A stretch of DNA of 44,316 bases from an uncultured Clostridia bacterium (GTDB lineage Bacteria; Bacillota; Clostridia; Oscillospirales; Acutalibacteraceae): positions 1 through 44,316 of the forward strand of contig CALEJD010000053.1 in NCBI GenBank assembly GCA_937898195.1, given 5' to 3'. The translations under genes were made by a program, and so were the position numbers. Positions 6,710-15,494 of the stretch are shown piece after piece; position 1 is the first letter of the stretch; each line of letters begins with the position of its first letter. The notes beneath the pieces are model-generated. The model ran no database searches. It was not told where the DNA came from and saw only the letters and a program-made list of their open reading frames with translations.

Positions 6710-7795
6710 ATGGAAAGAACCTATGTTCCTTTTCAGGATTGGCCTGAAAAATCAAAACAGATTGAATATACTGAAAGCACACCTTTGCTCAATAGTGACG
6801 GCACATTGAATGCTAAGGGTTGGGCAAGACACAATGTTTTTGAGTATGACAGAAATCTTGTAAAAAAAGGTCTCATCAGCAGAAAAGAATGGGATTTTTA
6901 TCAGGTTTCTAACGGTAAACTCACAGTGCAGCTCAACTTTGCAAACATCAATATGGCGGGCTTTGTAACAGCAAAGCTTATTGACATTGAACACGGCAAC
7001 GAAATCATTGACTGCACAAAATTCTTCTTGGGTGACAAGTTTATTCCACCAAAGAAAGGTGATGTGCCAAACCGTCTTAAGTTAACTACAGGCGGTGCAG
7101 AAGTTGATTTTGACACAAAAGAAACTTCAAGAAGACTTTGGTTCAGATGTGTTACAAAAGACAGAGGCGTTGTTGAATGTGATTTCACAATGGATATTCC
7201 AGAAGGTTTTGAGAATATCACAACAGTTCTTCCATTTAAAGAAGACCCTACACGCTACTTTATGACAACAAAGCAACTTGGTATGCCTTGTGCTGGCACT
7301 ATGAGAATCGGCAACGATACTTATGACTTCTCAAAAGAAGATACATTTGCTTTCCTTGACTGGGGTCGCGTAAATACTATTCACGAAATGGTTTGGTATT
7401 GGGGCGCAGGTGCACAATATCTCACTGATGCAAAAGGCGATAAGCACCTTTTCTCATTTGAAATTACTTGGGCAATCGGTGACGAAAGCAATGCAACTGA
7501 AACTTGCTTGTTCTTCGATGGTAAAGCACATAAATTCGGCGCAGTTGATGTTGAAACATTCCCTAAAGATGATAAATATATGGAACCTTGGAAGTTTATC
7601 TCTGAAGACGGCAGATTTAACCTTACAATGACACCATTCTTCGATTATCATACAGATTTGGACTTGAAAATCGGCAGAATGCACACACATCAGGTTCACG
7701 GACTTTGGAATGGCGATGTAACTTTGGATGACGGCACAAAGCTTGAAATCAAAGATATGTACGCATTCTGTGAATATGTTGAAAACAGATGGTAA
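6710..7795 (+). CDS. DUF2804 family protein
   Basis: A 361-residue soluble protein that I recognise as a DUF2804 family member from its overall pattern: an N-terminal segment ending in a WARHNVFEY-like motif, a central Trp-rich beta region with FLDWGRV followed by VWYWGAGAQY, and a C-terminal FCEYVENRW. Trp and acidic residues are frequent, as in beta-sandwich carbohydrate-active folds, but no catalytic function is established for the family and I do not assign one. There is no signal peptide or membrane segment. It is monocistronic, with a clear promoter, an AAGGAG site and a terminator, and lies opposite the GH31 gene. Confidence 0.8.
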   Translation: MERTYVPFQDWPEKSKQIEYTESTPLLNSDGTLNAKGWARHNVFEYDRNLVKKGLISRKEWDFYQVSNGKLTVQLNFANINMAGFVTAKLIDIEHGNEIIDCTKFFLGDKFIPPKKGDVPNRLKLTTGGAEVDFDTKETSRRLWFRCVTKDRGVVECDFTMDIPEGFENITTVLPFKEDPTRYFMTTKQLGMPCAGTMRIGNDTYDFSKEDTFAFLDWGRVNTIHEMVWYWGAGAQYLTDAKGDKHLFSFEITWAIGDESNATETCLFFDGKAHKFGAVDVETFPKDDKYMEPWKFISEDGRFNLTMTPFFDYHTDLDLKIGRMHTHQVHGLWNGDVTLDDGTKLEIKDMYAFCEYVENRW

Positions 7796-7813
7796 TTAAA
7801 TAAATAAAAAAAT

Positions 7814-7841
7814 GCGGAGTCTTATCACTCCGCTATTTTTT
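7814..7841. terminator. Bidirectional terminator between DUF2804 and GH31 genes
   Basis: Perfect stem GCGGAGT/ACTCCGC with a six-base loop (7814-7833), T-rich on the + side and A-rich before it, so it also serves the convergent GH31 gene. Confidence 0.85.
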
Positions 7842-10224
7842 ACCTTTTAAGATTTAAGATTTCGTCGATTGGACCTTTAAAATCCTTTGAGATGTTTCCA
7901 AGTGGTTTGCCGTTTTTAATAAAGCCACCGAATACCATACCCTTTTTGTCTGTTGACATCTGGAATTTAGAAATGACATTCGTGAGTTCTTTCTTCATAT
8001 CTTTATTCTTGAGATATTCACAGTTGTCAATGGTAATTTCAATAGTTGTATCAGGGCTTGCTGTAACTGTGATTTCCATTGTATCATCATTTGTTACAGT
8101 ATAATCAACATTTGCACTGATGTCACCCTTAACAATATCCTTGAACTTGATTACATAAGTTCTGTTTTGTGGTACAATTGATGAGTCACCATCTGCTTTT
8201 TCGATTTTAAATGAAATCTTGTTGCCGTCTTCACTAACTGTGAAAGCAGTTTTGAGATATTCACCATTCTGATATGAAAGTGTTTCACCGTCATCTTCAT
8301 AAAGTGTGAATGTGTTATTGCCACGATAAACTAAAAGTTCAAGAACTTCAGGGTTTGAACAGTCATTTGTTCTGTCGTTAGCGCTCATTGGAATAATTGC
8401 ACCTTCACGAGCGAGAACAGGAATATTCTCAATATCACGATACATTTTAACGAATTTGTTGCCTTCGTAAATTCTACCTGTGAAAATATCTGTATATCTT
8501 CCTTCAGGAATCCACACATTAACTCCTGCAAGATTAGTTTTGAGTGATGTGTGCTCTGTAATTGGAGCAACAATCATTTCAGTACCAAAGAAGAATTCAT
8601 TTTTGCAGTTATATGCATTTTCGTCAGTTGGATAAGCATAATACATAGGCTCACAAATTGCTCTGCATTCAGTATGTGTGCGATAGTTCATTGTGTAGAT
8701 ATATGGTAAAAGCTTATGTCTGAGACGAAGCGCATCCTTTGCAATTCTCTCAACAGGACCGCTATAATTCCAAGGCTCTTTACCTGCAAATTCGTTGTTT
8801 GTTGAGTGAAGTCGCATAACAGGGCTATAAATACCTAACTGTACCCAACGAAGATAAAGCTCGTCGTCTTTTTTACCCATACAGTGACCGCCGATGTCGT
8901 GACTCCACCAAGGATAAGCAATATTAGATGCAGTTGCAGTAAATCCTGGCTGGAAATCGAGACTCTTCCAAGTCTGTGTTGTGTCACCAGAGAAGCCTAA
9001 TGGATAGCGTTGGCTACCTGCACCACAGAAGCGAGAGAGAATGAGCGGACGGTGATTATCCTTTGCATTGTCAAGGAAATGATAGTGGTTGAGTGCCCAA
9101 AGTGGGTCAAGTCCCGGTGTTTTTGTGTTGTTGCCCTGTTGCCAGTCAATCCACCAGAAGTCAACACCCTTTTCTTCAAATGGTCTGTGAAGAATATCAA
9201 AATAGTTTTCTGTGAATTTCTTGTCTGTAATATCAAACTCAACAGGCTTTTTGTCTTGAGGGTTTTGTCCCATAGCCTTGCACATATCTTCATATTGATT
9301 TTCAAACCAACGCACGCCCATTGATGGGTGAATGTTGAATGTAATATGATAGTTATCTGCTTTGAGCTTGTTAAGGAATTCTTCATAGTCAGGGAAAAGG
9401 TCTGTGTTGAAGCTATAACCAGTCCAACCTGCTGACCAGATATCATAGATATATTCCCAAAGGTTAAGATGCTTTGTCATTTTGTGAGCATCTTTGCCGA
9501 ATTTCTTCTTAATGTCAACCCAGTGCCAGTCCATATCAACAGTTGCAACTGTAATTGGCACTTCTTCGTCTTTGAATTTATCCATAAGAGTTAAATACTC
9601 TTCTTGTGTATATGCCTTATATCTGCTCCACCAGTTAGAGAGAGCATAACGGGGGATAAGTGGCACTTTGCCTGTTAATTTATAAAGGTCAGTTGTAGCA
9701 CCTATGTAGTCGTTGCCATAAGCAAAATAATATTCATCCTTTTCTTTGTTGTCGCGCGGTAAAATTGTGCCGTCTTCTTTAAGCACAAGTGTTTTGCTGT
9801 CGTCAAGAATTGCAACACCGTCTTTTGAACAAACACCGTCGTTTAACTTGATGATACCCGCAGTAATATCAAGAGTACGGCAAGTGCCTTTAAGGTTGCC
9901 AGACTTGAAATTATAATTAATTCTGCCATCATTCAATGTGATGCTCTTCATTTTGTTTGCACTAAGAGAATATGTAAATGTTGTGCTTTCTGTCTTGATT
10001 TCAACAAGACCATTTGCTTCTTTGACTTCAAAAGATGCGTCACAGAAATCTCTGAACCATACACTCTGTGTTGGTTCGTCACAGAATTTAGCATTTTTCT
10101 GATTTTCAACTCTCAAAAGGCAAGGTGTGATAACTGTAAATCTTGTGTTGCCACGAATAATAGTCTGTTCACTCTTTGCAACAGGAGAGCAATCTATTTT
10201 AAAACGCTTTGCATAGCTATCCAT
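7840..10224 (-). CDS. Glycoside hydrolase family 31 alpha-glycosidase
   Basis: A 794-residue GH31 enzyme, a retaining family of alpha-glucosidases and alpha-xylosidases. An N-terminal beta-sandwich (about 1-190) precedes a TIM barrel (about 195-560) and C-terminal beta domains. The nucleophile is Asp360 in FWWIDWQQGN and the acid/base is Asp414 in GFSGDTTQTW. Other barrel motifs are VDMDWHW near 229-235 and WWSHDIGGH downstream. The WQQG variant after the nucleophile marks a subgroup distinct from the classical DMNE-type alpha-glucosidases, so the exact substrate is uncertain. No signal peptide is present. The last ~60 residues extend past the usual beta domain and are Lys-rich. The start follows AAGGGGAT. 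Confidence 0.92.
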   Translation of the reverse strand: MDSYAKRFKIDCSPVAKSEQTIIRGNTRFTVITPCLLRVENQKNAKFCDEPTQSVWFRDFCDASFEVKEANGLVEIKTESTTFTYSLSANKMKSITLNDGRINYNFKSGNLKGTCRTLDITAGIIKLNDGVCSKDGVAILDDSKTLVLKEDGTILPRDNKEKDEYYFAYGNDYIGATTDLYKLTGKVPLIPRYALSNWWSRYKAYTQEEYLTLMDKFKDEEVPITVATVDMDWHWVDIKKKFGKDAHKMTKHLNLWEYIYDIWSAGWTGYSFNTDLFPDYEEFLNKLKADNYHITFNIHPSMGVRWFENQYEDMCKAMGQNPQDKKPVEFDITDKKFTENYFDILHRPFEEKGVDFWWIDWQQGNNTKTPGLDPLWALNHYHFLDNAKDNHRPLILSRFCGAGSQRYPLGFSGDTTQTWKSLDFQPGFTATASNIAYPWWSHDIGGHCMGKKDDELYLRWVQLGIYSPVMRLHSTNNEFAGKEPWNYSGPVERIAKDALRLRHKLLPYIYTMNYRTHTECRAICEPMYYAYPTDENAYNCKNEFFFGTEMIVAPITEHTSLKTNLAGVNVWIPEGRYTDIFTGRIYEGNKFVKMYRDIENIPVLAREGAIIPMSANDRTNDCSNPEVLELLVYRGNNTFTLYEDDGETLSYQNGEYLKTAFTVSEDGNKISFKIEKADGDSSIVPQNRTYVIKFKDIVKGDISANVDYTVTNDDTMEITVTASPDTTIEITIDNCEYLKNKDMKKELTNVISKFQMSTDKKGMVFGGFIKNGKPLGNISKDFKGPIDEILNLKR

Positions 10225-10261
10225 AAAAATCCCCTTATCATATAGATTCTGTTCACATTAA

Positions 10262-10290
10262 ATTATATATCTAATACCTATTAAAGTCAA
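10262..10290 (-). promoter_or_regulatory. Sigma-A promoter of the GH31 gene
   Basis: Minus strand: TTGACT (10285-10290), a 17-base spacer and TATAAT (10262-10267). Confidence 0.85.
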
Positions 10291-10302
10291 TAAACATAAG
10301 TA

Positions 10303-10331
10303 TTGTATATTATCAAAATAAATGATAAAAT
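10303..10331 (+). promoter_or_regulatory. Sigma-A promoter of the exonuclease III gene
   Basis: TTGTAT (10303-10308), a 17-base spacer and TAAAAT (10326-10331). It is arranged back-to-back with the GH31 promoter. Confidence 0.65.
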
Positions 10332-10365
10332 AAATATATTACAAAAAGCAAAGGACATAAAACTT

Positions 10366-11118
10366 ATGAAATTTATATCTTGGAATGTTAACGGCTTTCG
10401 AGCTTGTTTAAATAAAGGCTTTGAAGACTTTTTTAAAAATGAAGATGCAGATTTTTTCTGTATTCAAGAAACTAAAATGCAACCGGGTCAGGCAGAGTTC
10501 ATAACCCCTGATTATCACCAGTATTGGTATAGTGCAGAGAAAAAGGGATATTCAGGCACAGCGATTTTTGCAAAACACGAGCCAATAAGTGTGACTTATG
10601 GTTTAGGTGTCAAAGAGCACGACCACGAGGGTAGAGCAATTACACTTGAATATGAGAATTTCTATCTTCTCTGTGTTTATACACCAAATTCTCAAAGAGA
10701 ACTTACACGACTCGATTATCGAATGACTTGGGAAGATGCTTTGCGTGAATATATGCAGAAGCTCGACAGCAAAAAGCCTGTGATTTATTGCGGTGACTTG
10801 AATGTTGCTCACCAAGAAATTGACCTTAAAAACCCAAAGACAAATCACCACAATGCAGGATTCACCGACGAAGAAAGAAACAAGTTCACAGAGCTTTTAG
10901 ATGCAGGGTTTACTGATTCTTTTCGTTATCTTTACCCTGAAAAAATACAGTATTCTTGGTGGAGTTATATGTTCCACGCAAGAGAAAAGAATGTAGGGTG
11001 GCGCATTGACTATTTTGTTGTTTCAGACCGCCTTGCACCAAAACTTAAAGAAAGTACAATATATACTGACATAATGGGTAGTGACCATTGCCCGGTTGGA
11101 ATTGAAATTGACATATAA
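10366..11118 (+). CDS. exoA: Exodeoxyribonuclease III / AP endonuclease
   Basis: A 250-residue member of the ExoIII/APE1 endonuclease-phosphatase family that cuts abasic sites in base-excision repair. Motifs in order are WNVNGFRAC (metal-binding Asn), CIQETKM (metal-binding Glu), GDLNVAHQEIDL, a WRIDYF segment, and the terminal SDHCPVG carrying the catalytic Asp-His pair. I start at the ATG at 10366, with an AAAGGA site ten bases upstream; the open frame extends 21 codons further, into the promoter spacer, so that longer form is unlikely. It is a single-gene unit ended by a strong terminator. Confidence 0.95.
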   Translation: MKFISWNVNGFRACLNKGFEDFFKNEDADFFCIQETKMQPGQAEFITPDYHQYWYSAEKKGYSGTAIFAKHEPISVTYGLGVKEHDHEGRAITLEYENFYLLCVYTPNSQRELTRLDYRMTWEDALREYMQKLDSKKPVIYCGDLNVAHQEIDLKNPKTNHHNAGFTDEERNKFTELLDAGFTDSFRYLYPEKIQYSWWSYMFHAREKNVGWRIDYFVVSDRLAPKLKESTIYTDIMGSDHCPVGIEIDI

Positions 11119-11122
11119 AAAT

Positions 11123-11150
11123 AAGACCTTGTTTTAAACAAGGTCTTTTT
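11123..11150 (+). terminator. Terminator of exoA
   Basis: Stem AAGACCTTG/CAAGGTCTT with a seven-base loop, followed by T residues. Confidence 0.9.
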
Positions 11151-11237
11151 AAAATCAACATTTTTCAAAAATCTTGTTGTTCAGTTTGTGTTTTTAATTA
11201 TTTATAATTGCCTTGTAACTTAAAGGAGGTTATAATA

Positions 11238-11591
11238 ATGAATACAGACAAAATTTACGCAGAATCAGTAGCAAAGGAGTATGCACCAAAAGATAATTCA
11301 AAAATTGTTGCACTCCGTAAACTTGACCAAAAGGCAAAGATGCCGGCAACAGTATTTACTTACACTTTTGGTATTATATCTTCACTTGTTGCAGGTCTTG
11401 GAATGTGTCTTTCAATGCAGGTGATTGGTGGAACAACAATCCTTACTATTCTTGGTATTGTAATTGGTATTATCGGATTTATCGGTATGGGTGTAAATTA
11501 TCCAATCTATAAGAAAAAACTTGAAAAAGGCAAGCAAAAATATGCTTTTGAAATTGTTGAGTTAGCAAGACAAATCAGCGAAGAAAATTAG
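11238..11591 (+). CDS. Small two-helix membrane protein, often labelled dihydropteridine reductase
   Basis: A 117-residue protein with a hydrophilic N-terminus (DKIYAESVAKEYAPKD), two or three adjacent hydrophobic segments between about 45 and 95, and a basic C-terminal tail. I recognise this pattern from Firmicutes proteins that databases often call dihydropteridine reductase, but nothing here supports an enzymatic role: there is no Rossmann or other nucleotide-binding motif. The start at 11238 is fixed by an AAAGGAGG site eight bases upstream. It is followed 22 bases later by a TetR regulator gene, and the two are probably co-transcribed, so the regulator may control this membrane protein. 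Confidence 0.8.
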   Translation: MNTDKIYAESVAKEYAPKDNSKIVALRKLDQKAKMPATVFTYTFGIISSLVAGLGMCLSMQVIGGTTILTILGIVIGIIGFIGMGVNYPIYKKKLEKGKQKYAFEIVELARQISEEN

Positions 11592-11613
11592 TCAATACAA
11601 GGGGACTTGTCTA

Positions 11614-12204
11614 ATGAATAAAAATGAGAGCAAATATTTTAACACCGCAGTTAAAATGGACAAAGCACTCATCACTCTTCTTGAAAAGAAAGATTTTGAG
11701 TATATCTCTATTAAAGAAATCTGTGAAGTTGCAGGGGTAAATCGTTCAACTTTTTATCTGCATTATGAAAATACTGCAGATTTGCTTAAAGAGACAACAA
11801 AATACATTCTTGATAGTTTTCTTACCTATTTTTCAGTTGACAGGCAAGGTATATCCAATCAATATAGTGATTGTGAGTTACAGGAATTAGTGTTTATAAC
11901 ACCAGAATATCTTACTCCTTATTTAACCTATATTAAAGAAAATCAGCGAGTGTTCAGAACAGCAATAAAGCATTTGGGGACAATGGATTTTGAGAATGTT
12001 TACAACAAAATGTTTAAGTTTATATTTAATCCTGTACTTGAACGATTTAAGTTTCCTGAAAAAGATAGGGAATATGTGCTCAAATTCTACCTTACGGGCA
12101 TTACAGCAATTGTTATGGAATGGCTAAAAAATAATTGTAAAGAATCAATTGAAGATATAAGCCGAATAATAATTCAATGCACAATCGGACAAAACAAAAT
12201 ATAA
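11614..12204 (+). CDS. TetR/AcrR family transcriptional regulator
   Basis: A 196-residue protein whose first ~60 residues form a TetR helix-turn-helix: AVKMDKALITLLEKKDFEYIS, then IKEICEVAGVNRSTFYLHYEN, with the family-typical FYxHYxN end of the recognition helix. The remaining ~130 residues are an all-helical ligand and dimerisation domain without recognisable specificity. It lies 22 bases downstream of the small membrane protein, with a GGGGAC-type site, and is followed by a terminator. Autoregulation of this two-gene unit is the natural inference; the effector is unknown. Confidence 0.9.
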   Translation: MNKNESKYFNTAVKMDKALITLLEKKDFEYISIKEICEVAGVNRSTFYLHYENTADLLKETTKYILDSFLTYFSVDRQGISNQYSDCELQELVFITPEYLTPYLTYIKENQRVFRTAIKHLGTMDFENVYNKMFKFIFNPVLERFKFPEKDREYVLKFYLTGITAIVMEWLKNNCKESIEDISRIIIQCTIGQNKI

Positions 12205-12209
12205 ACAAA

Positions 12210-12240
12210 AGCCTTGAGTTTTCTCAAGGCTATATTTTTT
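12210..12240 (+). terminator. Terminator after the TetR gene
   Basis: Stem AGCCTTGAG/CTCAAGGCT with a four-base loop (12210-12231), followed by ATATTTTTT. Confidence 0.9.
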
Positions 12241-12250
12241 ATAAAAAGTA

Positions 12251-12279
12251 GTGCATTTTTATTTTTTATGTTATATAAT
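12251..12279 (+). promoter_or_regulatory. Probable promoter of the GH29-GH4-yjbR operon
   Basis: GTGCAT (12251-12256), a 17-base spacer and consensus TATAAT (12274-12279). The -35 is weak. It lies 17 bases before the ATG at 12296. Confidence 0.5.
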
Positions 12280-12295
12280 GACTTTGGTGATTATA

Positions 12296-13771
12296 ATGAC
12301 AACAAAAGAATATTTAAATCTTATTGACCAAGTCAATGAAAAAGGAAAATACAAAGCCGATTGGGCATCGCTTGCACATCACAAAGTACCTTCTTGGTAT
12401 ATGCACGATAAAATAGGAGTGTTTATTCATTGGGGAATTTATTCCGTGCCAGCATTCGGCAATGAGTGGTATTCAAGGGGTATGTATGACAAGGATGTTC
12501 GTGAATTTGAGCATCATAGAAAAACTTGGGGACCACAAGATAAATTTGGATACAAAGATTTTATTCCAATGTTTAAGGCTGAAAAGTTTGATGCAGAAAA
12601 ATGGGTTTCGCTCTTCAAAAAAGCGGGTATGAAATATGTTATGCCAGTTGCCGAACACCACGATGGTTTTGCAATGTATGACACCGAATTCAACCTTTGG
12701 AACTCAACAAGAATGGGACCTTGTCGTGATGTTGTGGGTGAAATCAAAACAGAATGTGAAAAGCAAGGACTTACACTTTGTGCATCAACTCATCGTGCGG
12801 AACACTATTTCTTTATGAATCCTGGTCGTCTTTTTGATAGTGATGTCAACGATGAAAAATACCGTGATTTCTATGGTCCGGCTGTATATAGTGAAGAATT
12901 TGACCCAAAAGTTATTCACAAAACTACCGCCGATACATACTCACAAGGTGCAAGTCAAGAATGGCTCGAAGACTGGCTTGTGCGTACTTGCGAATTAGTT
13001 GATAAATATCAACCATCCGTGCTTTATTTTGACTGGTGGATTCATAATCACAGTTTCAAACCTTATCTCAAAAAGTTAGCTGCATATTATTACAATCGTG
13101 CAGAAGAATGGGGCAAAGAAGTTACAATCAACTATAAGCACGAGGCTTTTCCACCGAATGTGGCAACCTTTGATGTTGAGCGTGGAGCATTAACAGGAAT
13201 TTCGCCAATTTATTGGCAGACTGATACTGCAATCGGTAAACATTCTTGGGGATATACTGCTGACAATAAATATAAGAGTGCTCGTCAAGTTATTTGTGAC
13301 TTAGTTGATATTGTTTCAAAGAATGGTAATTTGCTTATAAATATTGGTCCAAAAGCAGATGGCACAATCACCAATGAAGAAACAGAAGTGCTTCTTACAA
13401 TGGGTGAGTGGCTCAAAATCAATGGTGAAGGTATTTATGGCACAACATTCTGGAAACAATTTGGTGAAGGTAAAGTTAATGCTAAAGATGGCTTCTTCCA
13501 AGATGGTGACGAAAAGAAATTCACAAATAAGGATTTTCGCTTTACATATAAAGATGGTTTCTTATATGCATTCCAGATGCGACCATCAAAAACTGTAACA
13601 ATCAAAACTCTTAGAAAGCACATTCCACACGATTATTTAATTGAGAGTGTTGAATTACTTGGAAGTGATGAAAAAATCAACTTTACAAGAGATGAAAAAG
13701 CACTTACAATTAAGCTTAAAGGTGAGTTAGAAAATGATTTGCCACTCTGCTTTAAAATTGCAATAGGATAA
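12296..13771 (+). CDS. Alpha-L-fucosidase, glycoside hydrolase family 29
   Basis: A 491-residue GH29 enzyme, retaining exo-alpha-L-fucosidases. N-terminal family motifs are KIGVFIHWGIYSVPAF and then EWYSRGMY, with VAEHHDGFAMYDTEFNLWNS in the barrel. The nucleophile is Asp246 in VLYFDWW. Later, GNLLINIGPKADG is the conserved C-terminal barrel signature. There is no signal peptide, so it should act inside the cell on imported fucosylated oligosaccharides. I start at the ATG at 12296, preceded by GGTGAT; the frame is open 15 codons further upstream, but that would overlap the promoter. Its neighbour, a GH4 enzyme 12 bases downstream, suggests a shared oligosaccharide-dismantling role. Confidence 0.93.
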   Translation: MTTKEYLNLIDQVNEKGKYKADWASLAHHKVPSWYMHDKIGVFIHWGIYSVPAFGNEWYSRGMYDKDVREFEHHRKTWGPQDKFGYKDFIPMFKAEKFDAEKWVSLFKKAGMKYVMPVAEHHDGFAMYDTEFNLWNSTRMGPCRDVVGEIKTECEKQGLTLCASTHRAEHYFFMNPGRLFDSDVNDEKYRDFYGPAVYSEEFDPKVIHKTTADTYSQGASQEWLEDWLVRTCELVDKYQPSVLYFDWWIHNHSFKPYLKKLAAYYYNRAEEWGKEVTINYKHEAFPPNVATFDVERGALTGISPIYWQTDTAIGKHSWGYTADNKYKSARQVICDLVDIVSKNGNLLINIGPKADGTITNEETEVLLTMGEWLKINGEGIYGTTFWKQFGEGKVNAKDGFFQDGDEKKFTNKDFRFTYKDGFLYAFQMRPSKTVTIKTLRKHIPHDYLIESVELLGSDEKINFTRDEKALTIKLKGELENDLPLCFKIAIG

Positions 13772-13783
13772 GGGGATAGTTTT

Positions 13784-15103
13784 ATGAAAATTACATTTAT
13801 GGGTGCAGGTAGCACAGTTTTTGCAAGAAATGTTATAGGGGACTGTATGTGCACTGAAGCACTTCGTGACAGTGTGTTTGCACTTTATGATATAGATGCC
13901 GAAAGACTTGAAGAAAGCCGTACAATTCTTGAAGCTATGAGAGTAGCCAAAGGCGGGTATGGTAAAATTGAGTGCTATGTTGGTGTAGAAAACAGAAAAG
14001 ACGCACTTCGCGGTGCAAATTTTGTTGTCAATGCTATTCAGGTTGGTCTTTATGACCCTTGTACAATTATTGACTTTGAAGTGCCAAAGAAATACGGCTT
14101 AAGACAAACAATCGGCGACACTCTCGGTATTGGTGGCATTATGCGTACACTTCGCACAATCCCAGTTATGAAAGACTTTGCTAACGATATGGAAGAAGTG
14201 TGTCCTGACGCACTTTTCTTGAACTATGTAAACCCAATGGCAATGCTTACAGGTTATATGCAGAGATATACCGGAATAAAAACAGTTGGACTTTGCCACA
14301 GCGTTCAGGGTTGCTCAAAATGGTTGCTCAAAAAACTTAATATGGAAGATAAACTCGAGGGTAGAAAAGAGCTTATTGCAGGCATCAACCATATGGCGTG
14401 GCTTCTTGAAATTAAGGACAAAAACGGTGTTGATTTATACCCTGAAATCAAATCAAGAGTTGACGAGTATATGGCTAAACCCGATGCGGACGATAAAGTC
14501 CGTATGGACTATATTAAAAACTTTGGTTATTATTGCACAGAATCAAGTGAGCATAATGCAGAGTACAATATGTTCTACATAAAAAGCAAATATCCTGAAC
14601 TTATTGAAAAATATAATATTCCCCTTGACGAATATCCACGCCGTTGTGTAAATCAGATTGAGGGTTGGAAAAAAGAGTATGCCGAAATGCTCGAAAAAGG
14701 TGTTAAAGAGCACGAGCGTTCAGAAGAATACGCATCACGAATTATGGAATCAATAGTAACAGGTGAGCCTTATCAAATCGGTGGTAATGTGCTGAATACT
14801 GGTCATCTTATTACAAATCTTCCCGAAAATGCTTGTGTTGAAGTGCCTTGCCTTGTGAATGGCTATGGTATTCATCCTTGCCATGTTGGTGCATTGCCAG
14901 TACAATGTGCTGCAATGAATATGACCAATATTAATGTTCAGTTGCTCACTATTGAAGCAGCAGTAACGGGCAAAAAAGAGCATATCTATCAAGCAGCAAT
15001 GCTGGACCCACATACAGGCAGTGAACTCGATATTGACACAATCAAGAAAATGGTTGATGATTTAATCGTAGCTCACGGCGACTATTTACCAAAATTTAAC
15101 TGA
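13784..15103 (+). CDS. GH4 family alpha-glycosidase (NAD+/Mn2+-dependent; alpha-galactosidase/alpha-glucosidase type)
   Basis: A 439-residue GH4 enzyme. Unlike ordinary glycosidases, this family uses NAD+ and a metal in a redox-elimination mechanism. The N-terminal nucleotide-binding loop is FMGAGSTVFARN. The metal and catalytic region has Asn150 in NYVNP, Cys171 in GLCHSVQG and His203 in GINHMAW. The pattern matches the AglA/MelA branch (alpha-glucosides or alpha-galactosides) rather than the 6-phospho branch, because the phosphosubstrate motifs are not evident; that is a judgement by eye. It is translated from an ATG preceded by AAGGGGAT, between the fucosidase and the yjbR-like gene. Confidence 0.9.
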   Translation: MKITFMGAGSTVFARNVIGDCMCTEALRDSVFALYDIDAERLEESRTILEAMRVAKGGYGKIECYVGVENRKDALRGANFVVNAIQVGLYDPCTIIDFEVPKKYGLRQTIGDTLGIGGIMRTLRTIPVMKDFANDMEEVCPDALFLNYVNPMAMLTGYMQRYTGIKTVGLCHSVQGCSKWLLKKLNMEDKLEGRKELIAGINHMAWLLEIKDKNGVDLYPEIKSRVDEYMAKPDADDKVRMDYIKNFGYYCTESSEHNAEYNMFYIKSKYPELIEKYNIPLDEYPRRCVNQIEGWKKEYAEMLEKGVKEHERSEEYASRIMESIVTGEPYQIGGNVLNTGHLITNLPENACVEVPCLVNGYGIHPCHVGALPVQCAAMNMTNINVQLLTIEAAVTGKKEHIYQAAMLDPHTGSELDIDTIKKMVDDLIVAHGDYLPKFN

Positions 15104-15104
15104 T

Positions 15105-15464
15105 ATGAAACGAGAAGATTTAATTAAGCATATAGCAGATATTTATAGCACTGAGCCTGAATATGTTTTCGCATCGTCACCTGATTGTGCTGTGTTTCGT
15201 CATCATAACAACAAAAAATGGTTTGCCATAATTATGACCATATCAAAAGATAAGCTAGGTCTTAAAAGTACAGAGAATATTGATGTTGTAAATGTTAAAA
15301 GTGACTCAATTCTTATTGGTAATCTGATGGGCGAAGTTGGATTTTATCCCGCATATCATATGAACAAAACTCATTGGATAACAATCAGTCTCGATGGCTC
15401 AGCGGACGAAGAAAAACTAAAGTTTTTGTTAGATTTAAGTTTTGATTTGACAAATAAAAAATAG
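15105..15464 (+). CDS. MmcQ/YjbR family protein
   Basis: A 119-residue single-domain protein of the MmcQ/YjbR family, which has a CyaY-like or DNA-binding-like fold and no established function. Typical elements are an N-terminal helix, a FRHHNNKKWFAIIM strand pair, a NVKSDSILIGNL segment and the WITISLDG strand near the end. The ATG begins one base after the GH4 stop codon, so translation is probably coupled. Its association with the glycosidase operon may be incidental. Confidence 0.88.
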   Translation: MKREDLIKHIADIYSTEPEYVFASSPDCAVFRHHNNKKWFAIIMTISKDKLGLKSTENIDVVNVKSDSILIGNLMGEVGFYPAYHMNKTHWITISLDGSADEEKLKFLLDLSFDLTNKK

Positions 15465-15493
15465 AACCCGATGGAAAAATCCATCGGGTTTTT
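15465..15493. terminator. Bidirectional terminator between convergent operons
   Basis: Perfect ten-base stem AACCCGATGG/CCATCGGGTT with an A-rich six-base loop. T residues follow on + and A residues precede. Confidence 0.9.
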
Positions 15494-15494
15494 G